64,000 bases of DNA from M3 sp045133615 (GTDB lineage: Bacteria > Bacteroidota > Bacteroidia > Bacteroidales > Muribaculaceae): positions 1 to 64,000 of the forward strand of contig JBGUUQ010000087.1 in assembly GCA_045133615.1 (NCBI GenBank), given 5' to 3'. Within the stretch, counting starts at the first letter, position 1. Each line of letters begins with the position of its first letter. The notes below the pieces were generated by a model. The model had not been told where the DNA came from. It saw only the letters and a program-made list of their open reading frames with translations, and ran no database searches. The position numbers and the translations under genes are program-made. Of the stretch, positions 18,645 through 27,169 are shown piece after piece.

Positions 18645-18660
18645 TGTTCCACGTGAAACA
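18645..18660. other. parS centromere site (ParB binding)
   Basis: TGTTCCACGTGAAACA is a 16/16 match to the bacterial parS consensus TGTTNCACGTGAAACA, an inverted repeat bound by ParB. It sits in the 64-bp gap between mnmG and apt. Chromosomal parS sites usually lie near oriC, and sites next to gidA/mnmG are well known in other phyla. No parA or parB lies in this window. Confidence 0.88.
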
Positions 18661-18668
18661 ATTGCTTA

Positions 18669-20546
18669 TCAGCGTCCCATCAGAAGCAGCAAGATATTTA
18701 TGTCGCTCGGCGATATTCCGGGGATACGCGAAGCCTGTGCTATCGTTTCGGGATTTATGCGTTCAAGCTTCTGACGCGCCTCGGTTGATATTTGTTTAAC
18801 CTCGGCATAGTTTATCTTTCCCGCTATTTTCACATCCTCAAGGCGACGTATTTTGTCAGCTATCAGTTGCTCTCTATCAATATATCCTTGATACTTTATC
18901 AGGATTTCAGCGGCCTCGATAATCTCCTCTCTTCTCTCTTGGTCAAGAGTATCAAGTTCCGCTGCCAAAGCCTGGATATACGGAGCCAGCATATTTATGG
19001 TAAGTTGCGGGCGCAGAATAAGGTCATATAGTCTTACTCCTTGCTTCAGCGGAGTGGTTCCTAATTCTTCAAGCGCAGGATTTATTATCGCCGCTTTTAT
19101 TGAAAAATTACGCGCGAACTCTACGAGACGATCCCGCTGTTCGCGTTTCTCAAGCATAAGGCGATAACGCTCGTCGCTCGCAAGACCTATCTCATGTCCC
19201 TTTGGAGTAAGACGCATATCGGCATCATCCTGACGCAACAAAATTCGGTATTCAGCTCTCGACGTAAACATTCGATATGGCTCATCGACACCTTTAGTGA
19301 CAAGATCATCAATAAGCACACCGATATATGCCTCATCGCGACCAAGCACGAACGGAGCCCTACCCTGCACCTTCAAAGCGGCATTGATTCCGGCAATAAG
19401 ACCTTGCCCTGCCGCCTCTTCATAGCCGGTGGTTCCATTAACCTGCCCAGCAAAGAACAAACCCTCCATGCGCTTCGTCTCAAGCGTATGATGAAGTTGC
19501 GTAGGATCAAAAAAGTCATACTCAATAGCGTATCCGGGACGATATATTTGTACTTCGCTTAATGCCGGAACACTCTGCATTGCCTCTATCTGTATATTGA
19601 TTGGAAGAGAAGAAGAAAAGCCGTTCAAATAAAATTCCTGCGTGTCTTCGCCTTCCGGCTCCAAGAATAGTTGATGCTCTTGCTTATCGGCAAATGTGAC
19701 GATTTTAGTCTCTATACTGGGACAATAACGCGGACCTATACTTTGTATCTGCCCATTATAAAGCGGAGAATCCGGCAATCCGCGTCGTAGGATTTCATGA
19801 GTCGTGGGATTCGTGTAGACAGTATAGCAAGGACGGCTCTTCAATCTGCGTTTCACAGTCGGAAGATACGAGAATTTATGAAAATCCTCCTCCCCTTCTT
19901 GTGGGGTTGTAAGCTCCCATTTCACACTGCGCCCGTCGATTCGTACAGGAGTACCGGTCTTCATTCGTGCGGTATCAAAGCCAAGTTCTCTCAGCTGCTC
20001 CGTAACGCCGTATGATGCCGGCTCCGAAACACGTCCTCCGGCTATCTGAACTCGTCCTATATGCATCAATCCATTTAGGAATGTTCCCGCCGTAAGGACT
20101 ACCGATTTGGCGCGAAATTCGACACCGAGTGCGGTCTTTACCCCTTGCAATTTTCCGGATTCTATGATAAGAGATGTCACGGAATCCTGCCACATGGAAA
20201 GATTGGGCGTATTTTCAAGTTCATGACGCCATCGCGCACTGAACTTCATTCGATCGCTTTGCGCTCGCGGACTCCACATTGCCGGACCTTTCGACCGATT
20301 GAGCATACGGAATTGTATGGCGGTTTCATCTGTTACTACCCCCATCATCCCGCCTAAGGCATCTATTTCGCGAACTATTTGGCCTTTCGCAATACCGCCT
20401 ACAGCCGGATTACAGCTCATCTGAGCTATTTTATTCATATCTATAGTAATCAACAGCGTATCCGCTCCTAAGCGAGCGGATGCCGAAGCGGCTTCACAAC
20501 CCGCATGACCGGCACCGATTACTATCACGTCATAGTGAAATTTCAT
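18669..20546 (-). CDS. mnmG: tRNA uridine-5-carboxymethylaminomethyl modification enzyme MnmG
   Basis: The protein has 625 residues. It starts with an FAD-binding GxGxxG motif (VIGAGHAGCEAA) and has the GidA signatures CNPAVGGIAKGQIVREIDALGG and AGQVNGTTGYEEAAGQG in parts, plus a C-terminal helical domain that contacts MnmE and tRNA. With MnmE it modifies the wobble uridine of several tRNAs. It lies 26 bp after ybeY. Confidence 0.97.
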   Translation of the reverse strand: MKFHYDVIVIGAGHAGCEAASASARLGADTLLITIDMNKIAQMSCNPAVGGIAKGQIVREIDALGGMMGVVTDETAIQFRMLNRSKGPAMWSPRAQSDRMKFSARWRHELENTPNLSMWQDSVTSLIIESGKLQGVKTALGVEFRAKSVVLTAGTFLNGLMHIGRVQIAGGRVSEPASYGVTEQLRELGFDTARMKTGTPVRIDGRSVKWELTTPQEGEEDFHKFSYLPTVKRRLKSRPCYTVYTNPTTHEILRRGLPDSPLYNGQIQSIGPRYCPSIETKIVTFADKQEHQLFLEPEGEDTQEFYLNGFSSSLPINIQIEAMQSVPALSEVQIYRPGYAIEYDFFDPTQLHHTLETKRMEGLFFAGQVNGTTGYEEAAGQGLIAGINAALKVQGRAPFVLGRDEAYIGVLIDDLVTKGVDEPYRMFTSRAEYRILLRQDDADMRLTPKGHEIGLASDERYRLMLEKREQRDRLVEFARNFSIKAAIINPALEELGTTPLKQGVRLYDLILRPQLTINMLAPYIQALAAELDTLDQERREEIIEAAEILIKYQGYIDREQLIADKIRRLEDVKIAGKINYAEVKQISTEARQKLERINPETIAQASRIPGISPSDINILLLLMGR

Positions 20547-20572
20547 ATCTTATGATTGCTTTTACTTCAATA

Positions 20573-20995
20573 TTATTCTACAAGCATTTCAAGAGCTTTG
20601 TCTTCGTTCTGCTCCATTATTTCACGCTCTCCGGGTCCTTTATCATTAATCCCGCAAAGATGGAGTACTCCATGTATAATCACTCGTCGGAGTTCTTTTT
20701 CATAGGTACATCCCACCAATTCGGCATTCGAGCGAACTGTATCCAACGAGATAAACATATCGCCACTGATCATACGCCCACGCGAATAATCAAACGTGAT
20801 TATATCCGTATAATAATCATGTTGAAGAAACCGACGATTCACATCAATTATCTTCTCGTCATCGCAAAATATATAGACCAACGGTCCTACAATACGATTG
20901 TGAGACTCGGCAACCCGTTCTATCCACGAAGCAAAAAGTCCGGTATCGATATCCGGAATTGCCACGCCATCGCTTGTCCATTCTATTCTTGTCAT
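20573..20995 (-). CDS. ybeY: Endoribonuclease YbeY
   Basis: The protein has 140 residues, a single UPF0054 domain. The zinc site begins HGVLHLCGIND; the usual third His of HxxxHxxxxxH is replaced here by the sequence NDKG, a variation I believe to be common in Bacteroidota. The family takes part in 16S rRNA maturation and ribosome quality control. A -7 box TAATTTTG (- strand, 21025-21018) precedes it, so it probably heads the ybeY-mnmG-apt-uvrC-dtd-mazG run. Confidence 0.88.
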   Translation of the reverse strand: MTRIEWTSDGVAIPDIDTGLFASWIERVAESHNRIVGPLVYIFCDDEKIIDVNRRFLQHDYYTDIITFDYSRGRMISGDMFISLDTVRSNAELVGCTYEKELRRVIIHGVLHLCGINDKGPGEREIMEQNEDKALEMLVE

Positions 20996-21017
20996 TTTAC
21001 AGCGAATAAGTTACACG

Positions 21018-21025
21018 CAAAATTA
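21018..21025 (-). promoter_or_regulatory. -7 box TAATTTTG before ybeY
   Basis: It matches the TAnnTTTG consensus and lies 22 bp before the ybeY start. A TTG about 20 bp further upstream (near 21047) could be the -33 element. Confidence 0.5.
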
Positions 21026-21071
21026 GTGAAATTCGCGTGATATAGCAATAGCGTGCGATGCTAATTATTTT

Positions 21072-22301
21072 CTACTTGAAGAAGATATAGGCCGCTGCCA
21101 CTCCGGCTATCGACCCGACCACATCGGCAAGCAATGCATACGGCACAGCATATCGTGTTTTCGTTACACCCACACTGCCGAAATACACGGCGAGAATATA
21201 AAATGTCGTATCTGTACTGCCTTGGATTGCCGCAGAGACACGCGACACGAATGCATCAGCCCCGTAAGTGTTCATCAAATCCACCATCATTCCGCGGCTT
21301 CCTGAGCCACTCAACGGCTTCATTAACGCAGTAGGAAGAGCTCCTACCCATTCGGCATCAAAACCCATCCACGCCACCGCGTATGTAAGCGCATCGGTGA
21401 TTACATCCATCGCTCCCGATGCACGAAACATTCCGATCGCAACCAATATCGCCACAAGATACGGAATAATGGTAACAGCCGTCTTAAATCCGTCTTTTGC
21501 TCCCTCGATAAAGGCATTATACATATTTATTTTCTTACGCAATCCGGCAATTACAAAACCCATTATCACGCTGAATAACAGAAAGTTGGCAGCAAAACTC
21601 GAATATCGTTGTACCTGTTCCTGTTCAAGTGTCGAAAAATACCATACAATTCCTCCGACTATCAATGCAAGACATCCAAGCCATGCCACAATCACACGGT
21701 CAAATTTGATGCGTTGTTTGAGGCATAATGCAATGATTCCCACCAATGTAGCAATAAACGTTGCCAACAATATCGGCATAAACACATCCGTTGGATTCTC
21801 TGCTCCTGCTTGCGCTCTATACATCATAATTCCTATCGGTATAAAGCAAAGTCCCGATGCATTCAACACAAGAAACATCAGCATGGCATCCGTAGCCGTA
21901 TCTTTCTTATCATTGAGCGACTGCATCTCCTGCATCGCTTTCAACCCCAATGGTGTGGCGGCATTATCAAGGCCAAGCATATTGGCCGACACATTCATGA
22001 ATATCGAACCCATCGCCGGATGTCCTTTGGGAATTCCGGGAAAGAGACGGACGAAAAGCGGCGAAATCATTCGTCCGAAAAATTGGATCACGCCCCCCTG
22101 CTCACCGATTTTCATCAGACCCATCCACAGCGATAAGATGCCGGTCAATCCGAGAGAAATCTCAAACGCCGTTCCAGCCGAAGTGAATGAAGCATTCATT
22201 ATAGACGTCCATACATCCATATCGCCGTAAAAAATTGTTTTTCCTACAGCGACAACAAAAGCGATTACGAAAAATGCAATCCAAATATAATTAAGTGCCA
22301 T
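21072..22301 (-). CDS. SpmA/SpmB-like nucleoside-recognition membrane protein
   Basis: I chose ATG 22301 (MALNYIWIAFF); the longer frame starts 38 codons earlier inside the promoter. The protein has 409 residues with about ten membrane segments. It joins two Gate (nucleoside recognition) domains: the first half matches SpmA (MNVSANMLGLDNAATPLGLK), the second SpmB (FRASGAMDVI, then MKPLSGSGSRGMMVD). The separate proteins are known from Bacillus spore maturation; in non-sporing Bacteroidota the fused form has no established substrate. A transporter or exporter role is inference. Confidence 0.85.
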   Translation of the reverse strand: MALNYIWIAFFVIAFVVAVGKTIFYGDMDVWTSIMNASFTSAGTAFEISLGLTGILSLWMGLMKIGEQGGVIQFFGRMISPLFVRLFPGIPKGHPAMGSIFMNVSANMLGLDNAATPLGLKAMQEMQSLNDKKDTATDAMLMFLVLNASGLCFIPIGIMMYRAQAGAENPTDVFMPILLATFIATLVGIIALCLKQRIKFDRVIVAWLGCLALIVGGIVWYFSTLEQEQVQRYSSFAANFLLFSVIMGFVIAGLRKKINMYNAFIEGAKDGFKTAVTIIPYLVAILVAIGMFRASGAMDVITDALTYAVAWMGFDAEWVGALPTALMKPLSGSGSRGMMVDLMNTYGADAFVSRVSAAIQGSTDTTFYILAVYFGSVGVTKTRYAVPYALLADVVGSIAGVAAAYIFFK

Positions 22302-22318
22302 TACCGATGAAATTTTCA

Positions 22319-22326
22319 CAAACTTA
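22319..22326 (-). promoter_or_regulatory. -7 box TAAGTTTG before the SpmAB-like gene
   Basis: It matches TAnnTTTG and lies 17 bp before the ATG; a TTG about 21 bp upstream (22350-22348 on the - strand) may be the -33 element. Its position supports ATG 22301 as the start. Confidence 0.55.
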
Positions 22327-22552
22327 ATGATTTTTTTGCGAGAAAGCAATGCCAACGAAACTCTTTGCCCTCTCTTATTGATTGTAAAATTTTCTGCGCT
22401 CTTATCGCCACACACAATTTTTCACCTTATCACCCTATAAATCAGCACAATTACTTCATTTTTAAGCCCGCGAGATTTGAATATTTGAAATTTTCCCGAC
22501 GGGAGGACGGTGCAATTAAATTCTCCGGCCCCAATTTTTCGAGAGAATTTCG

Positions 22553-22560
22553 TAATTTTG
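22553..22560 (+). promoter_or_regulatory. -7 box TAATTTTG before the AlkD-like gene
   Basis: It matches the consensus and lies 21 bp before ATG 22582, which supports that start over the longer frame from 22510. Confidence 0.5.
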
Positions 22561-22581
22561 CAAAACGCTAAATTTTTGCAA

Positions 22582-23286
22582 ATGACTGAGACTTGGAAGC
22601 GCGAACTTATCAATGCGGCTAATCCCGAAAAGATAAAAATCCTGTCGAGCTTTTTCAAAACCGGCAAAGGAGAATATGGCGAGGGCGACAAATTCATCGG
22701 ACTCACCGTTCCTCTCAATCGTGCTATCGCCCGACGCTATCGCGACGCCTCTCTCGACGACATTGCAAAGATGCTCAACGAAGACGTACACGAATTTCGT
22801 CTTTCAGGTTTTCTTGCCCTTGTTGCAAAATTTGAAAAAGAAAAAGAATGCGAGGCGAGAAAAATCATCGTCGACTTCTATCTCAAGCATGGCGAGCGAG
22901 CCAACAATTGGGACCTCGTAGATCTCTCCGCCCCGAAAATACTCGGCGAGTATCTTCTCTCCTTCCCCTCCCCTACCCTATTGGATGAGCTAAGCCGTGA
23001 TTCGTGCTTGTGGCGACAACGGATTGCCATCGTTGCCACCTACACGCTTATCAAGCACAATCGACATGACGATACGTTCCGACTCGCACTCCGCTACCTT
23101 TCACACCCTCACCCTCTAATCCACAAGGCAACCGGATGGATGTTGCGCGAGGCGGGAAAACGCGACGCGGGGCGTCTCCGCGATTTTTTGGAACAGCATG
23201 CTGCTGAAATGCCGCGTACCGCACTACGCTACGCGATCGAAAAGCTTGACGCGGAAACAAGGCGCTACTATATGAATAAGAAATAA
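22582..23286 (+). CDS. AlkD-like DNA alkylation repair protein
   Basis: The protein has 234 residues from ATG 22582 (MTETWKRELINAAN); the frame extends upstream through the promoter. It is all-helical with HEAT-like repeats and the family hallmarks VPLNRAIARRYRD, NNWDLVDLSAPKILGEYL and HPLIHKATGWMLREAGKR. AlkD-type enzymes excise N3- and N7-alkylated purines. The Trp and Asp of NNWDLVD correspond to the family's catalytic region. It is 19 bp upstream of metY, with which it may be co-transcribed. Confidence 0.88.
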   Translation: MTETWKRELINAANPEKIKILSSFFKTGKGEYGEGDKFIGLTVPLNRAIARRYRDASLDDIAKMLNEDVHEFRLSGFLALVAKFEKEKECEARKIIVDFYLKHGERANNWDLVDLSAPKILGEYLLSFPSPTLLDELSRDSCLWRQRIAIVATYTLIKHNRHDDTFRLALRYLSHPHPLIHKATGWMLREAGKRDAGRLRDFLEQHAAEMPRTALRYAIEKLDAETRRYYMNKK

Positions 23287-23305
23287 CATATAACCAAAAT
23301 ATACA

Positions 23306-24586
23306 ATGGAAAAGAACCTCAGCAAAGAGACCATCTGCGTACAAGCCGGATGGACACCCAAAAAGGGTGAGCCGCGCGTGCTCCCCATCTACCAAAGCAC
23401 TACATTCAAATACGACACGAGCGAACAGATGGCTCGTCTCTTCGACCTCGAAGATTCGGGATACTTCTACACTCGCCTTCAGAATCCCACCAACGATGCC
23501 GTAGCAGCCAAGATTGCGGCTCTTGAGGGTGGAGTGGCAGCCATGCTCACATCAAGCGGTCAGGCGGCCAATTTCTACGCTATATTCAATATATGCCAGG
23601 CGGGAGATCATTTCGTTTGCTCATCGGCTATCTACGGCGGTACGTTCAACCTCTTCGGTGTAACGTTGAAGAAGCTCGGTATCGATGTGACGTTTATCAA
23701 TCCAGATGCTTCGGAGGAGGAAATTTCGGCAGCATTCCGCCCCAACACCAAAGCTCTTTTCGGAGAAACTATCTCCAACCCATCTCTCGAAGTGCTTGAT
23801 ATTGAGAAATTTGCCCGCGTAGCGCACTCTCATGGCGTACCTTTGATTGTGGACAATACGTTCCCCACGCCTATCAACTGTCGTCCGTTTGAGTGGGGCG
23901 CGGACATCGTGGTACACTCCACTACCAAGTACATGGATGGTCATGCGGTGAGCGTGGGGGGAGCGATTGTGGACAGCGGAAACTTCGATTGGGATGCGCA
24001 CGCCGAGAAATTTCCGGGTCTATGCACTCCCGATGAGTCGTATCATGGGTTGACCTACACTAAGGCGTTTGGCAAGATGGCTTACATCACCAAAGCGACA
24101 GCACAACTTATGCGCGACCTCGGAAGTATCCAATCTCCGCAAAATGCATTTCTCCTCAACCTCGGTCTTGAGACCTTGCATTTGCGCATGCCGCGCCACT
24201 GTTCCAACGCACAAAAGGTGGCTGAATATCTCGCTGCCAACGACAAAGTGGCTTGGGTAAACTACTGTGGATTAAAGGATAACAAGTATTACGACCTTGC
24301 CCGCAAGTATATGCCTAACGGTTCGTGCGGTGTAATCTCGTTTGGTCTTAAGGGGGGACGCGAGGAGTCGATTCGCTTCATGGACAGCCTCAAATTCGTT
24401 GCGATAGTAACACATGTGGCCGACGCGCGCACTTGCGTGCTTCACCCTGCCAGCCACACTCACCGTCAACTTTCTGACGAGCAACTGCTTGAGGCGGGAG
24501 TACGTCCTGACCTTATCCGTCTTTCAGTCGGAATAGAAAATTCGGACGACATCATCGCAGACATCGAACAAGCTCTTAACAATTAA
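23306..24586 (+). CDS. metY: O-acetylhomoserine sulfhydrylase / Cys-Met PLP enzyme
   Basis: The protein has 426 residues, the usual length of MetY. The PLP lysine is in HSTTKYMDGHAVSVGG, and the YFYTRLQNPTNDAV block near the N-terminus is characteristic. It makes homocysteine from O-acetylhomoserine and sulfide. The other Cys/Met family enzymes are about 380 residues, so length supports MetY. The base composition of the + strand moves from C-rich to balanced within this gene. Confidence 0.9.
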   Translation: MEKNLSKETICVQAGWTPKKGEPRVLPIYQSTTFKYDTSEQMARLFDLEDSGYFYTRLQNPTNDAVAAKIAALEGGVAAMLTSSGQAANFYAIFNICQAGDHFVCSSAIYGGTFNLFGVTLKKLGIDVTFINPDASEEEISAAFRPNTKALFGETISNPSLEVLDIEKFARVAHSHGVPLIVDNTFPTPINCRPFEWGADIVVHSTTKYMDGHAVSVGGAIVDSGNFDWDAHAEKFPGLCTPDESYHGLTYTKAFGKMAYITKATAQLMRDLGSIQSPQNAFLLNLGLETLHLRMPRHCSNAQKVAEYLAANDKVAWVNYCGLKDNKYYDLARKYMPNGSCGVISFGLKGGREESIRFMDSLKFVAIVTHVADARTCVLHPASHTHRQLSDEQLLEAGVRPDLIRLSVGIENSDDIIADIEQALNN

Positions 24587-24624
24587 TTGAAAATTTAAGG
24601 CAAAAATTCGTTTTTCCCAACATT

Positions 24625-24667
24625 AGAGTGTATTTTTGTAATCTAATTTACAGAAATACACTCTTTT
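24625..24667 (+). terminator. Long AT-rich hairpin between metY and the GT2 gene
   Basis: AGAGTGTATTT (24625-24635) pairs exactly with AAATACACTCT (24654-24664), and an inner stem (TGTAA with TTACA) extends it. A T-run follows, so it can terminate metY. The same stem contains TATTTTTG (24631-24638), a fit to the -7 consensus for the GT2 gene, whose ATG is only 4 bp after the hairpin. It may therefore be terminator and promoter at once. Confidence 0.6.
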
Positions 24668-24668
24668 T

Positions 24669-25433
24669 ATGGGTAAAATTTCAGCGACAATCATCACTTA
24701 CAATGAGGAAGCACGCATCGAAGCTTGCTTGAAGTCTCTTGCCGGAATTGCCGACGAGATTATAGTCATCGATTCGTTCTCGACCGATGCCACTGTCGAC
24801 ATCTGCCGACGCTATGGGTGCAAAATCACTCAACGGCGATTTCCCGGCTATGGCGCTCAGCGTCAGTATGCTACGTCGCTTGCATCGCATAGTTATGTGC
24901 TGTCGCTCGATGCCGATGAGGAGCTTTCGCCGGCTCTACGGGCTTCGCTGATTGCGCTGAAGGAGGAGGGATTTGCTCACCGTGTTTACGCTTTTTCGCG
25001 GCTAAATTTCTACTGCGGGGAGCCTGTGCGGCACTGTGGTTGGTATCCTGACGTGCAAATCCGACTTTTTGACAAGCGATACGCGAATTGGAATCTGAGG
25101 GATGTGCACGAGCGTGTGATTTTTCCGGGGACTCTCCGTCCGGTGAAGGTGGATGGGGATATTTTGCACTTTCGGTGTGCGACTCCGGAGGAGTACAGGC
25201 GTGTTCAGCGTCGTCACGCGGGTATAAGGGCTCGTGTGATTGCGACTCAGAATGACCGCGTCGGTGTGCTAACTCCCTTACTGAAAGGACTTAAGGATTT
25301 TCTGAAGTGTTTTTTGCGGGAGGGAGGTATTCTTGACGGACCGGAGGGTCGTGCGATATGTCGGGAGCGTTTTGCTTCGACGATGATGGCTTACAAGATT
25401 GCTCGTCGTACGCTAAGGAATCGGTCGGTATGA
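24669..25433 (+). CDS. GT2 glycosyltransferase (WaaE/KdtX-like)
   Basis: The protein has 254 residues. It shows a GT-A fold: TYNEEARIEACLKSL at the start, IDSFSTDATVDICRRYG, and the metal-binding DADEEL. The central part (GWYPDVQIRLFDKR, then HERV) is typical of WaaE/KdtX-like enzymes that add sugars to the LPS core. The exact sugar is not readable. The next gene, a MATE exporter, starts on its stop codon (ATGA-type overlap). From here on the + strand is rich in G and T. Confidence 0.82.
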   Translation: MGKISATIITYNEEARIEACLKSLAGIADEIIVIDSFSTDATVDICRRYGCKITQRRFPGYGAQRQYATSLASHSYVLSLDADEELSPALRASLIALKEEGFAHRVYAFSRLNFYCGEPVRHCGWYPDVQIRLFDKRYANWNLRDVHERVIFPGTLRPVKVDGDILHFRCATPEEYRRVQRRHAGIRARVIATQNDRVGVLTPLLKGLKDFLKCFLREGGILDGPEGRAICRERFASTMMAYKIARRTLRNRSV

Positions 25434-26782
25434 TGGCTTTCTTCAGCAGGTATGCGGAGAATTACCGGAGAATCTATCATCTTGGTATTCCGATACTTAT
25501 CGGTCAGTTGGGGATGATTGTAGTGGGGTTTGCGGACAATATAATGGTCGGCAGATACTCGACTGAGGCGCTGGCTTCGGCGTCGTTTGTGAACAATATT
25601 TTTAATGTTGCGATCTTTGCTTGCATTGGTTTTACGTATGGTTTGACGCCATTGGTGGGGGCTTTGTTTGCGCAAGGGCGCTATCGGAAGATTGGGGAAA
25701 CACTTCGCAACGGATTGATTATCAACGCATTGTTTGCGCTGATGGTGACTGCTGCGATGGGGTTGATATATGTGAATCTCGACAGGATGGGGCAACCGGA
25801 GGAGTTGTTGGGTCTGATAAGGCCTTATTTTTTAATCTATCTTGTTGGTTTAGTGCCTGTTGCGGTGTTCAATGTGTTTGCTCAATGGGCTTTTGCGATA
25901 AATAATCCGAGGTTGCCTATGTGGATTATCCTCGTTGGGAATGCTATCAACGTGATAGGCAATTGGTTACTGATCTATGGGAATTGTGGTTTTCCGGAGT
26001 TGGGATTGGTTGGCGCCGGCATCAGTACGCTGGTTTCGAGGGTGTTTTGCCCGGTGGCCATAATAGCTATCTTCTTGAGTGTCAGGGGATATAGGGAGTA
26101 CAGCAGGGGGTTCTTGTCGGGCAGGATGAATGGGCAGGATGGCAGGCTGATAAATCGTATGTCGTGGCCTGTGGCGCTGCAGATGACGCTTGAGAGTGGG
26201 TCGTTTACGGTAGCGGCGGTGATGGCGGGATGGCTTGGGGCGATTGAGCTGGCGTCGTTTCAGGTGATGGTAATTGTCGGTACGTTAGGCTTTTGCGTGT
26301 ATTACAGTGTGGCTGCGGCGGTGTCGATCGTGGTGTCGAATGCGAATGGTTTGGGGGACCGTGCGGGGATGCGAAATGCTGCTTTTGCGGGCTATCATAT
26401 ACTGTTGTGCCTTGCTACAACAGCGTCACTGGTTTTTGGATTTTTTGGCAGATATGTCATCGGTGCTTTCACAGAGGACCCTCTTGTTGTGAATATGTCG
26501 ATCTCGCTAATCGTTCCTCTGATTCTTTACCAGTTCTGTGATGCTACTCAAATAAATTTTGCAAATGCTCTGCGTGGCACGTCGAATGTGATGCCGATGC
26601 TTTGGATTGCTTTTGTGGCGTATGTGATAATCGGTGTGCCGGCGACCTACGTTTTGGGGTTTCCCTGCGGTCTTGGTATCTATGGTATTTTTTTGAGTTT
26701 TTCGGTGTCGCTGTCTGTGGCTGCGGGGCTGTTTGTTTTTTTCTTTTTGCGAACTACTGTGGCAAGTTGCCACGGACGATAG
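25430..26782 (+). CDS. MATE family multidrug/organic cation exporter
   Basis: The start is ATG 25430 or the adjacent ATG 25433, overlapping the GT2 stop; a longer in-frame opening at 25358 lies inside the GT2 gene. It has about 450 residues in twelve membrane segments, with the MATE features PILIGQLGMIVVGFADNIMVG and the internal duplication. It exports cationic compounds using a sodium or proton gradient. The last residues (VASCHGR) and the stop codon are encoded by a palindromic repeat at 26759-26773, so the natural C-terminus was probably changed by repeat insertion. Confidence 0.9.
   Translation: MMAFFSRYAENYRRIYHLGIPILIGQLGMIVVGFADNIMVGRYSTEALASASFVNNIFNVAIFACIGFTYGLTPLVGALFAQGRYRKIGETLRNGLIINALFALMVTAAMGLIYVNLDRMGQPEELLGLIRPYFLIYLVGLVPVAVFNVFAQWAFAINNPRLPMWIILVGNAINVIGNWLLIYGNCGFPELGLVGAGISTLVSRVFCPVAIIAIFLSVRGYREYSRGFLSGRMNGQDGRLINRMSWPVALQMTLESGSFTVAAVMAGWLGAIELASFQVMVIVGTLGFCVYYSVAAAVSIVVSNANGLGDRAGMRNAAFAGYHILLCLATTASLVFGFFGRYVIGAFTEDPLVVNMSISLIVPLILYQFCDATQINFANALRGTSNVMPMLWIAFVAYVIIGVPATYVLGFPCGLGIYGIFLSFSVSLSVAAGLFVFFFLRTTVASCHGR
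26759..26773. repeat. Palindrome GTGGCAAGTTGCCAC at the 3' end of the MATE gene
   Basis: This perfect 7-bp stem with a single-base loop belongs to the GG-CC palindrome type found in the gaps downstream. It lies inside the coding sequence and encodes part of the last residues. Confidence 0.75.
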
Positions 26783-26827
26783 GGAGGGTCGGCGGCCAAG
26801 TTTTTAGACATACGCATCAAGGAATAA

Positions 26828-27054
26828 CGAATCTTTCAGATTCGACTACCTATCCATCTTTCACCGGTGGTGACCTCGCTGCGCGAGGCTACCACCGGCT
26901 ATTGGTTAATGATTGCTTCGCAATCGGTCGAGAGGGCGGTGAGTCACCGCGGACGGGTGGCGAGTCGCCACCGATAGTCTGGTGGTGAGCGGCGGGTCGC
27001 TGCGGACGATCGACCGGCTATTAGTTAATGATTGCTTCGGCGGCAAGTTGCCGC
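26828..27054 (+). repeat. Composite palindrome element A, with a partial second copy
   Basis: The 388-bp gap after the MATE gene holds no gene. It contains, in order, CGAATCTTTCAGATTCG (26828-26844), a nested hairpin with arms CCGGTGGT and ACCACCGG (26864-26898), GATTGCTTCGCAATC (26911-26925), GCGGTGAGTCACCGC (26936-26950) and GGTGGCGAGTCGCCACC (26956-26972). A partial repeat of the last modules follows, ending in GCGGCAAGTTGCCGC (27040-27054). The order and orientation are the same at 32.2, 32.6 and 44.1 kb. Confidence 0.85.
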
Positions 27055-27106
27055 TGACGGGTGGGGTTAGCGAGTAAGGGGACTACGCTACGGACGATAG
27101 GGGTAT

Positions 27107-27140
27107 AAAAAACCGGGGCGATGCTCACGCACCACCCCGG
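27107..27140 (-). terminator. Terminator of the 1585-residue T9SS protein gene
   Basis: Read on the - strand, CCGGGG and CCCCGG form a GC-rich stem followed by six T. It lies 30 bp after the stop codon. Confidence 0.8.
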
Positions 27141-27169
27141 TCCCAATTGACTATTAATTATTGAATGTT

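Noticed and set aside
18605..18661. N-terminal extension of apt beginning MFHVEH
   Set aside because: These codons are the parS palindrome read as protein; the family N-terminus starts at MEYVKSK.
22302..22581. DnaA-box cluster marking oriC
   Set aside because: The gap is AT-rich, but I found no set of TTATCCACA-like boxes; single near-matches elsewhere (for example near 12893) are inside genes and scattered.
23051..23395. Frame of 114 codons on the - strand across the AlkD-metY junction
   Set aside because: It lies opposite two clear genes and shows no family pattern.
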